Source: Butyrivibrio sp. LC3010
Lineage (GTDB): Bacteria; Bacillota; Clostridia; Lachnospirales; Lachnospiraceae
Reading direction: 5' to 3'
DNA: 64,000 nt
Assembly (NCBI RefSeq): GCF_000424385.1
Contig: NZ_AUJU01000008.1
Location: forward strand, 1-64,000
This document shows positions 45,935 to 54,333 of this stretch, in pieces. Under the pieces are notes generated by a model. That model saw only the letters and a program-made list of their open reading frames with translations. It did no database searches and was not told the DNA's origin. The first letter of the stretch is position 1. Every line of letters starts with the position of its first letter. A program made the position numbers and the translations under genes.

Positions 45935-48712
45935 TCACCTGGCAATTACTTCCTCAAGCTCTGCCACTGCTTTTTTAAGTCCCTCAGGATCTATCGGCAA
46001 AAATCCCATATGGGACAGTTCTCTGAAGGTATTGCATGAAGTCTCAGGGTCATGCAGCATCCCCGCAAGGGGCGGAACATACTTTTTGAGAATGTTCTCG
46101 GCATCTGCATTACCTGCAAGTCTTGAAAGTCTGCAATCCCATCCAAAGGGCTTCCTGTAATCTCTGTCAGGTGTGTAGGTAATATCATACACTCCGCTTT
46201 CAAGCTCCTTTACCGATTCCGATGAATTCCCCGGAAGATGGAGAGTTGCATGGGTTCCGAAGGGGATCTCCACATGGAGGCTGATATCTCCATCATCACG
46301 AATCTTCCACTCGCATACAATCTTTCCTCTGACACTGTTGTAGGAAGCCTTGAGGAACTTTAGTCTCACGTCCGGATGCGGATCTATAATTATCTCTCTG
46401 TATCCTGCGGTTTTAGGTCTTATTCCCGCTGCATAAGCGTACATGAATTCCTCGACAGAACCGTAGGAATAATGATTTAGCGAGTTCATGCCTGTAGGAG
46501 ATATTGTGCCGTCCTCAAGGACAGAGTTCCATCTCTCCCAGATGGTAGTTGCTCCAAGATTCACCTCGTAGAGCCATCCCGGGAAGCTCTCGTTAAAGAG
46601 AAAATCATAGGCAATGTCTGACATATCATTCTCACCAAGAACGGTGCACATCATGGTAGCTCCGACAAAGCCTCCCTTGATCTTGTACATATCCTTTTTA
46701 AATCTGGCTTTAAGCTGCGATATGAGCTTCTCCCTGTCTTTGCAGATGCCAAACTTAAGTGCCACAAGAATCCCCGTCTGTGAATCCATTGCAAGACGTC
46801 CGTTGGGGGTGAAATACTCATTTAAAATTGCCTCACGGATTTTTTCGGCATGGGCTCTGTATTTCATCTCATCCTGCTCATACCCCAGTATTTTCGCCGC
46901 ATCAGCCACTATGACCGCAGATCTGTAATCATACACAGTACTTAGATATGCATCCTCTGTGCTGCCCTTGAAGCTGGTTTCAGTAGCCCCGTCCAGTGCA
47001 AGCCAGTCACCGAATGTGAAGGAGAAATCATTGATGTATTTTCTTTCACCCCTCTTTGCATCCTCTCTGTCTATATAATCAACCCAGTCCTTCATCATCG
47101 GATAGGCTGATCTCAAGAATTCCTTATCCCCATAGGCATTGTAGAGATTCCAGGGTTCAATTGTACCCACATCTCCCCATATAGGACCTGCATCCTTCTT
47201 ATGGCATATATTAGGCACATAATTGGGGATTGCACCGTCTATAAGCTCTTGTTCATCCCTCAGGTCTTTGTTGAACTTTCTGAAAAAAGCAAGGGTATCA
47301 GTGTGGTAGGTTGCGGTTGAAGAGAATACCTGCGCATCGCCTGTCCAGCCCAGCCTCTCATTTCTCTGGGGACAGTCGGTCGGCATGTCTATAAAATTAG
47401 AATACAGGCCCCACAAAGTGTTCTCATAGAGTCTGTTTATCTTTGCATTTCCTGTCTCAATAAAACCGGTTCTTTCTACGTCAGAGCACAATACTTTTCC
47501 GGTAAAATCATTGGTGCTAATCTCTCCCGGCCACCCTGAGACTTTCATATATCTGAATCCGAAGAAGGTGAAATGTGTTCTTACCGTCTCCTTCTCTCCC
47601 CCGGAGACATAAACGTATTCAGATTTTGCCTCTCTGTAATTATCATTGTAGAAATTGCCCTTCTGGAGGATTTCACCGAAGTTAAGTACAATTCTTGTGC
47701 CCTTGGGGAAATCGGCCTTAAATTCGACGAATCCTGCGAAATTTTGGCCAAAATCTACCACCCTCTCCCCGGCGGGTGTGGCAATAACTTCTTTTGCATT
47801 TATCTCTTCTCTGACAACTACGGGGATGGAGAGTCTGTCCCTGAGGTTCTTTTTTACAAGGTTAGCGGTGCCCTTGTCATCCTGAGGTTCTGAAATTACC
47901 GACACACTCTTCCATTCGTTTTCTTTTCCATCCCATAGTGTTCTGTTTAATACTTCACCGTCATATATACCTGTATCCTCAAAATCAGAGCCTCTGTATT
48001 CCCAGGAACCGTCAGTTTTTATCAGTTCACTTCCGGCTTCATACTCAATGTGAAGTTCAGCGATGGCTGCCATCTGATTCCCGAAGTTTTCTTTTGTACC
48101 TTCAAGGCCGAAGGTTCCCATATACCATCCCTTTGCCAGATATATCTCCAAGGCGTTCTCTCTGCCGCCCTGCAGGTAGTTTTCTACAGGAAAAGTAATG
48201 ATCTGAATCCCTTTTTCATAATTGGTCACATAAGGAGTAAGATACTCATCCCCCACCTTCTCACCATTTAGGTATGCCTCAAACAGGCCTACACCGCAGA
48301 TATAGAGTCTGGCACGTTTTACATTCTTCTCCGGGGTGAAGGTCTTGCGAAGTATGGGATGAAGGTCACCCTTCCCTGCTGTTATCCAGTCCGCAGCCCA
48401 TTCATCTTCCATTTTACCTGTCTCAAAAAAGGACATTCCTGTCGCCTCATCTCCCATATCTCCCTTGACATAGGCGCGGAAGAAATAACGGCTTCTTGGC
48501 TTTAATTCGATATTTATAGCTGTCCCTATTGGGCTGGCATTATCTTCTGTGAAAATGATATCATCAAAATTCTCGTCCTGCGCTACCTCCAGCCTGCATA
48601 TATCCGCCTTGTGAGATTTAGTATCCGTGATCTTAAAGGTCGCAGTAAGGTATTCTGTAAGGTATCCTATGGGCTCTTTTACCCCATTTATTTTCATTTC
48701 TTTAATCAGCAT
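45935..48712 (-). CDS. Alpha-L-rhamnosidase, glycoside hydrolase family 78
   Basis: The 925-residue enzyme has no signal peptide, so it is cytoplasmic. It releases terminal alpha-L-rhamnose by inversion. N-terminal beta-sandwich domains cover about 1-330. The (alpha/alpha)6 barrel is marked by PTDCPQRNERLGWTGDAQVF, which carries catalytic acidic residues, then NYVPN, GDWLALDG and ATTIWERWNS. The C-terminal beta-sandwich and a helical tail of about 80 residues follow. AAAGGA is 6 nt before the ATG. It is the first gene of the sugar locus, suggesting rhamnogalacturonan, arabinogalactan or plant glycoside breakdown. Confidence 0.93.
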   Translation of the reverse strand: MLIKEMKINGVKEPIGYLTEYLTATFKITDTKSHKADICRLEVAQDENFDDIIFTEDNASPIGTAINIELKPRSRYFFRAYVKGDMGDEATGMSFFETGKMEDEWAADWITAGKGDLHPILRKTFTPEKNVKRARLYICGVGLFEAYLNGEKVGDEYLTPYVTNYEKGIQIITFPVENYLQGGRENALEIYLAKGWYMGTFGLEGTKENFGNQMAAIAELHIEYEAGSELIKTDGSWEYRGSDFEDTGIYDGEVLNRTLWDGKENEWKSVSVISEPQDDKGTANLVKKNLRDRLSIPVVVREEINAKEVIATPAGERVVDFGQNFAGFVEFKADFPKGTRIVLNFGEILQKGNFYNDNYREAKSEYVYVSGGEKETVRTHFTFFGFRYMKVSGWPGEISTNDFTGKVLCSDVERTGFIETGNAKINRLYENTLWGLYSNFIDMPTDCPQRNERLGWTGDAQVFSSTATYHTDTLAFFRKFNKDLRDEQELIDGAIPNYVPNICHKKDAGPIWGDVGTIEPWNLYNAYGDKEFLRSAYPMMKDWVDYIDREDAKRGERKYINDFSFTFGDWLALDGATETSFKGSTEDAYLSTVYDYRSAVIVADAAKILGYEQDEMKYRAHAEKIREAILNEYFTPNGRLAMDSQTGILVALKFGICKDREKLISQLKARFKKDMYKIKGGFVGATMMCTVLGENDMSDIAYDFLFNESFPGWLYEVNLGATTIWERWNSVLEDGTISPTGMNSLNHYSYGSVEEFMYAYAAGIRPKTAGYREIIIDPHPDVRLKFLKASYNSVRGKIVCEWKIRDDGDISLHVEIPFGTHATLHLPGNSSESVKELESGVYDITYTPDRDYRKPFGWDCRLSRLAGNADAENILKKYVPPLAGMLHDPETSCNTFRELSHMGFLPIDPEGLKKAVAELEEVIAR

Positions 48713-48948
48713 GTTCAGTCCTTTCCGGAATTAGTCCGATACATTTTGCGGTATCTGTCACCATGACAGGTACACGCACCTCTTATCATACTCTTATCAC
48801 TTAATGATACATAAAAACCACTCCTGCTTTCCATAGGTGCTTTTCAGTAAAACCCGACATTTTTTAAGCTGGTTTATCTATCATAATGATGTAAGGGTCA
48901 AGAACTGACATGTTCATCTTTAATCAAATTGCGAAGAATATGTATGTT

Positions 48949-51072
48949 TCAGTGCACCAGATCTTCCTGCATCAGCTCATCCACACGACTGAACACTATC
49001 TCCATATCAGTCGTTCCGTTGGCACAGTAGGCAGCTCCGACAAATATATTTATGCCCTTCCTCTCTATCATTCTCCTTGCACATTCAACGTCATTATCAA
49101 AGTATGACTCCTCTGTCTCAAATCCAAAGCATACAAACTCATTACCGTTCATGCGGTAGACATTCTCAGATCCAAAGATTTCCATGAGGCACTTCGAAAC
49201 CTCTATCAGAATCCTGTCTCCCACATCATAGCCCTGCTCCCTGTTTACATCCTCAAGTCCAATAATTCCCATTCTCATATATCCAAAGGTCTTGGACATA
49301 TCAAGCGAATTTTCAAGAAACATTCTGTAAGCCATATGATTTTTTGCACCTGTAAGCGCATCCCTGTAATTATATGAAAACATTCTCTTCTGCTCTTCCC
49401 TCTGGAGGATCAGCTGAGAGAGGAAGTAGGATATCAGATTTATTATCTCTGAAATATCCGTAAGTTTATCTTCAGGAGCTCCGCTCACTCCGCAGATTCC
49501 CATAAATTTACCATTAATTTCAAGGGCACCCGTCACCAGGTTATCTATTTTATAATTTTTTAAAATATCATAAAAATATGGATCTGTTGATTTTAACTGC
49601 TCTATATCATTTACTATAAATTTTCTGCCATTATCCAGGTATCGCTTATAGAGTTTATCCAGGACCCCCTCATACGTTAAATGTATGAGTTCAACCGATT
49701 CAGGCTTTAATCCGTCCCTGCACCATTCATAGCTTCCACGGAATGTTCCGTTGATCTGACTCTCAAAGATGAATATCCTGTCAGCTTCAAGCTCAGTTCC
49801 CATAAAATTCAGCATAGCCTTTATGTTATGCTCAGGAGAATCTGAAGATACAGCATATTGCAGAGCGTGATTTATAAATCGTTCACGCATAATTTGAGCA
49901 TGATCCTTGGTCCACCATTTCAGGAATTTGAAGTTCATATACACTACAAATATGACCATGCCCGCCCTGGTATATATTCCCTGAACATCTGTAAAAGTCT
50001 GATCAGTGAAATCCTTAATAAGGTCCAAAAGTCCACAGCCGAGTACAAAAATAATTATGAAATATATACTCCTGATCTCAATTGCCAGACCGTTGACCCT
50101 GCAATAATGAGCATTATCATTGGCTATGATAAGCATTATCAGCATCACAAGAACTATGTACGGTATCAGGAAAAGAGAAAAGGAATATGCCATATCCATA
50201 TTCAAAAGATATCTGGAACCTATGAGGGCTATCTCAAAGAATATCGACATCCAGAAGCTGATATGCTGATATATTTTACGCTTTCTTACTGTGAGTGAAT
50301 TAAAGAAAGCTATCAGAGGATATCCCACCATAAACGGAAGAACTTTACTCATTCCGCGCCATGCATATATGGAGCCTGTAAGCACCTGCATGACATTTGT
50401 ATCTATAAAAAGCCACGTTCCCGCTATTATGGATGTAAGACCAAGGGCTCTTATGTTGAATGGCAGCGTATCCTTGTCAGGAACTGATCTGTATACCAGC
50501 ATCTGCAATCCGCCAAAAAGTATCATGAGTATACAATAGATGCAGGCACCCAGCATTCTCCTGAAGGTAAGCCGCATATAATCAGATGGCGGACAGATAT
50601 ACACATTCATGATTCTGCCTGTCTTTTGCCTGTCATAACAGCATGAATTTATGATTTTCACGGTCTTTGTAATATTGGACGTTCCAATTCCAACCTCATG
50701 AAATACTATACCTGTACTTCTGCCGGTAAGATTCTCTTTAGTTCTAAAGCTGTACACCAATTTATCATCTATAAAAACAGATAAATTAGAATTCTGAGAT
50801 TCAAAGCATAGCGAATCCTTCTCAGAAAGACGAGCCGGAAGTCTCTTTTCAAGTATTACGGTTCCACCATGCTCACCTGCCATAACCTGCTCTATCCTTT
50901 TGACAGGCTCTGACCCGACCCTCCATTTTTCTGAAAAGCTAATAGGCACCTGCGTATATCTGGTGCTACGTATATCTGATCTGATTGGTATTACAATGAA
51001 AAAACATGCCAGAATAATACCAAATAGAATATTATATACTTTTCCTGCTATCCCTGACCTCTTTTTCATCAT
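48949..51072 (-). CDS. 7TM receptor-GAF-degenerate GGDEF protein
   Basis: The protein has 707 residues. One N-terminal helix (about 12-30), an extracellular 7TMR-DISM-like beta domain (about 40-165), seven membrane helices (about 170-385), a GAF-like domain (405-555) and a GGDEF-fold domain (565-705) follow in order. The signature is NGNEF (642-646) instead of GGDEF: first Gly and the Asp are both Asn, so cyclase activity is doubtful and a receptor role is likely. Start is ATG at 51072 or 51069 with AAGGA upstream. It is 13 nt after the kinase-DegV gene, so one operon. Confidence 0.82.
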   Translation of the reverse strand: MMKKRSGIAGKVYNILFGIILACFFIVIPIRSDIRSTRYTQVPISFSEKWRVGSEPVKRIEQVMAGEHGGTVILEKRLPARLSEKDSLCFESQNSNLSVFIDDKLVYSFRTKENLTGRSTGIVFHEVGIGTSNITKTVKIINSCCYDRQKTGRIMNVYICPPSDYMRLTFRRMLGACIYCILMILFGGLQMLVYRSVPDKDTLPFNIRALGLTSIIAGTWLFIDTNVMQVLTGSIYAWRGMSKVLPFMVGYPLIAFFNSLTVRKRKIYQHISFWMSIFFEIALIGSRYLLNMDMAYSFSLFLIPYIVLVMLIMLIIANDNAHYCRVNGLAIEIRSIYFIIIFVLGCGLLDLIKDFTDQTFTDVQGIYTRAGMVIFVVYMNFKFLKWWTKDHAQIMRERFINHALQYAVSSDSPEHNIKAMLNFMGTELEADRIFIFESQINGTFRGSYEWCRDGLKPESVELIHLTYEGVLDKLYKRYLDNGRKFIVNDIEQLKSTDPYFYDILKNYKIDNLVTGALEINGKFMGICGVSGAPEDKLTDISEIINLISYFLSQLILQREEQKRMFSYNYRDALTGAKNHMAYRMFLENSLDMSKTFGYMRMGIIGLEDVNREQGYDVGDRILIEVSKCLMEIFGSENVYRMNGNEFVCFGFETEESYFDNDVECARRMIERKGINIFVGAAYCANGTTDMEIVFSRVDELMQEDLVH

Positions 51073-51084
51073 GCTTCCTTTTTA

Positions 51085-54000
51085 TCATTCTTCTGCCAGA
51101 TACTTCAGATATTTTCTGTAATTGCCAAGTAGTCTGTCAGTATTCTTATGAACAAATTCAGTATTTCCGTCTTTTGCTGCATTTTCGAGCTTTAACGCAA
51201 GCTCTGATAATTCGTCTGCACCTATGATTCTTGCTGAGTCTTTTAGGGAATGAACCTTAATTATGTAATTATCCCAGTCATTTGCCTTGTAGCATTTCTC
51301 TATTTCACTGGCATTTAGCTCAATAGTCTGATAGAACAGCTTCAAAACTGCATTCAGTGTTTTCTTTGAGCCTGCTATTTCAAGAGCCTTATAATAATCT
51401 ATTCCCTCGATACTCTCGAAGATTTCTTCTGCATATTCTTCCTTTGGAGATACCTTTAAATCATCTCTGTTTATATATGATGTTTCATCCGCAATCCTCT
51501 CTATACTCTCATCTCCCACCTTTTCATAGGAGTTGTTTACCGGATAATAAATAGATTCTTTCTTAGCGATTTCCTGAAGCTCTACCTCATCAGATAAGCT
51601 TTCTTCTTCATCATTTTTATCATTTGAAAGCATCATGCTGAGATTATAGGGCACATCTCCCTTTTCAAGGAATGACAAACCAATTGCTCCGGCACCACAA
51701 CTAATGGTCATTGCTGCGCAGACCTTCTGAAATACTATGTGCTCAAAATGGAACCTCTTACTGATTCTCTCTCTTATCATGTCCTTTTCTGCTTCCGTAA
51801 GATTAATGTGTTCCACAATAATGAGGTCTGTATCAGGATTCTCAAACCTGTTAAGAACATGGTCTATATACTTTGTATAGCACTCCTCTTTCTCTCCCAT
51901 AAACAGGCGCCATACTGTCACCTTATCGTTGATGACACGAATTACGGGTTTGAAGGAAAAAGTACTCATGATTCCATGAAGGGTTTTACCGATAATCCCC
52001 CTCCTCATCATGAAGTAGGCATCAGTAGTGATAAAACTGCACCTTACCTTCTCTTTTACTTTCGTAAGTTCTTCAAGTATCTTATCAGTTGTTTTTCCCT
52101 GCATGGCACTTCTGTGTGCAATGAGTACCATAAGTCCAAGTGCACAGGAATTGAAGCCTGAATTGAATATTATTACATTCTCGTATGCCCTTGCTGCAGT
52201 CTTTGCATTCTCATATTCTTTGCTAAACGTAGGAGCCAGTGTCAGATAGATTATCTGGTGTGCCTTTTTCATCACACGGCCAAAGAAATTCTCAAATTCC
52301 TCAACTGTAGGCGGCGCTGAATTAAACTCAATACCCTCATGCATATAGTGAACAAGATCCTCTGTACTAACCTCTTCCTTGTCTCTATAAGATCTGTCCC
52401 CGGTGATAACACTAAACGGTAATATATCCAGATTTTTCCCATTTACCACTTTAGATGGCAGATCACACATCGTGCTTGTACAGATGGCGACAGAAAGCTT
52501 CTTGCTATAACCACTTGCAGTGTTCATCTGAGCCTTTTCGCCATCCTGCCCTTCCGTCATATTGATCTTTATTTCAGGCAAATGATTCAGCAACATGTTT
52601 TCAAGCTGCAGTCCCGTGACAGGTTTTACAAGATAATCATCAAAACCGCTGCGGCTGTAGAGTTCTCTGTTTTCACTGTCCGCATTGGCTGTAAGAACTA
52701 TAACGGGTATATTATTGTTTAAGCCGCCCTCCTGATTTCTGATATTCTGCAGACATTCAATACCATCCATCTCCGGCATCAGATGATCCATAAAAATCAG
52801 ATCATAGCGATAGCTGAGAGTCATAGACAGCGCCTGCTGTCCGCTTGTTGCAGTATGTATGGTCATATCCGTATCTGACAAAAGCTTTCTCTCCACCTCC
52901 AGATTCATCTCATTGTCATCAACAATAAGTATTGCTGCTTCAGAAGCTGTAAATGCCGGGATATATTTCTCTGTCTTTCTGATATTTCCAAATTTTACAA
53001 AGCTTACATCGCCTATGGCATCCTTTCTTGAAACCTGCTGCCAAAGGGCTATCATGAAGGTAGATCCCTGGGTATAAACGCTGTTAACTGTGATTCTTCC
53101 TCCCATCAGTTCTACCAGCTGCTTAACTATGGCAAGACCCAGACCTGTTCCCTCAATCTTGATATTTTTATCCTCATCCATTCTCTGGAAAGCATCAAAG
53201 AGATAAGGAATTGCATCCTGCTTTATACCCATACCTGTATCAGAGACTGAAAACAGCAGCATTATCTGTTCTTCTCTTATCTCTTCCTTCTCCACGGTAA
53301 GAGTGATTGAACCATGCTTGGTGTACTTTATGGCATTGTTCAAAAGATTTATGAGTATCTGTTTGATACGCATTTCATCGCCAAAAAGCTCTGCCGGTAT
53401 TGAAGGATCAATTTCGATATTGAGCTCAAGCCCCTTTTCCTCAGCACGCTTCCATATCATGCCTACTATTTCGGAAAGCAAGATCTCAAGATTATAATTA
53501 ACAGGGATAATATCCATTTTCCCCGCTTCGATCTTGGAAAAATCAAGGATATCATTTACAAGGGCAAGGAGCATTCTTCCGGCCCCCTGAATATTGGCAG
53601 CATCTTTAAGTATCTCCTCTGAAGCATCCTCCTGCCTTAAAATTATCTCGTTAAGACCAAGGATTGAATTGATGGGAGTCCTTATTTCATGGCTCATATT
53701 TGAGAAAAAGCGGTTCTGTGTCCGGTTCAGTTCCTCAACCTTTTTGGTCTCTTCCCTGGCTCTTTTGTTTTCCTCATTAAGAAGCCATTCCTCGAACCAG
53801 ACCATAACACAACAGATAAGTCCTACAAGAATCAGGGAAATATACGAGTCTATGTAAAACATGCTTTCCTGATGCTGGTTTGCGATTTCTGGATAGAAAT
53901 ATCCGTTCACATAGAAAATGCCTGCTTCTATCGTAAGCACAACAAGCATAAGCGGTCTCCATCTACCGCTAAGAACCAGTCCCGTGTACAGATAGGCAAA

Positions 54001-54333
54001 AATTATCCAGTGAATTCCGCCGCCCTTTATTCCTCCACCGAAGAAGAACAATATCGGTAAAAATACCAGAACAATACCGATAACAATAAATCTTATGGCA
54101 GATTTTACCTTATTTGTCTTAACACCTACATAAGTCACCAGCGGGATGATAATCGCAACTATTGCAACCATGGTGGTTTCAACCGGATTTTCAGAAAAAG
54201 CAACATCCCCCGCCAGTCCACATAATACAAAGAATTCCGTGATAATGGTGAGCAGCACAAAGACACGCTCCCTGAAGCTGCGTCCCGGGTCTTTTACCGT
54301 ATTTATCAGTTTGTCAAGGAAGTGTAGTTTCAT
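51085..54333 (-). CDS. Hybrid histidine kinase with receiver, DegV-type domain and HPt domain
   Basis: The 1082-residue protein has about six membrane helices (22-180) and a coiled coil. HisKA has His215 (SHEIRTP), HATPase has Asn333 and GTGLGL. The receiver (465-585) has Asp516 and KPV. Residues about 613-892 form a complete DegV-family domain (fatty-acid-binding EDD fold): SVAICTSTMCDLP, LDILPFSVITGDRSYRD, FNSAPPTVEEF, YLTLAPTFSKEYENA and ISCGAGAIGLSF. After an acidic linker (895-975) comes an HPt domain with His1028. Thus DegV sits between receiver and HPt. The usual DegV Ser pair and late His that hold the fatty-acid carboxylate appear replaced (AP and SCGAG). Start overlaps the upstream stop (ATGA) with a strong AGGAGG. 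Confidence 0.88.
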   Translation of the reverse strand: MKLHFLDKLINTVKDPGRSFRERVFVLLTIITEFFVLCGLAGDVAFSENPVETTMVAIVAIIIPLVTYVGVKTNKVKSAIRFIVIGIVLVFLPILFFFGGGIKGGGIHWIIFAYLYTGLVLSGRWRPLMLVVLTIEAGIFYVNGYFYPEIANQHQESMFYIDSYISLILVGLICCVMVWFEEWLLNEENKRAREETKKVEELNRTQNRFFSNMSHEIRTPINSILGLNEIILRQEDASEEILKDAANIQGAGRMLLALVNDILDFSKIEAGKMDIIPVNYNLEILLSEIVGMIWKRAEEKGLELNIEIDPSIPAELFGDEMRIKQILINLLNNAIKYTKHGSITLTVEKEEIREEQIMLLFSVSDTGMGIKQDAIPYLFDAFQRMDEDKNIKIEGTGLGLAIVKQLVELMGGRITVNSVYTQGSTFMIALWQQVSRKDAIGDVSFVKFGNIRKTEKYIPAFTASEAAILIVDDNEMNLEVERKLLSDTDMTIHTATSGQQALSMTLSYRYDLIFMDHLMPEMDGIECLQNIRNQEGGLNNNIPVIVLTANADSENRELYSRSGFDDYLVKPVTGLQLENMLLNHLPEIKINMTEGQDGEKAQMNTASGYSKKLSVAICTSTMCDLPSKVVNGKNLDILPFSVITGDRSYRDKEEVSTEDLVHYMHEGIEFNSAPPTVEEFENFFGRVMKKAHQIIYLTLAPTFSKEYENAKTAARAYENVIIFNSGFNSCALGLMVLIAHRSAMQGKTTDKILEELTKVKEKVRCSFITTDAYFMMRRGIIGKTLHGIMSTFSFKPVIRVINDKVTVWRLFMGEKEECYTKYIDHVLNRFENPDTDLIIVEHINLTEAEKDMIRERISKRFHFEHIVFQKVCAAMTISCGAGAIGLSFLEKGDVPYNLSMMLSNDKNDEEESLSDEVELQEIAKKESIYYPVNNSYEKVGDESIERIADETSYINRDDLKVSPKEEYAEEIFESIEGIDYYKALEIAGSKKTLNAVLKLFYQTIELNASEIEKCYKANDWDNYIIKVHSLKDSARIIGADELSELALKLENAAKDGNTEFVHKNTDRLLGNYRKYLKYLAEE
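51658..52497 (-). other. DegV/EDD domain region within the hybrid kinase gene
   Basis: This is the coding part for residues about 613-892 of the kinase. The domain is full-length compared with stand-alone DegV proteins (about 280 aa) and uninterrupted, so it is a domain insertion rather than a frameshift fusion. Confidence 0.8.
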
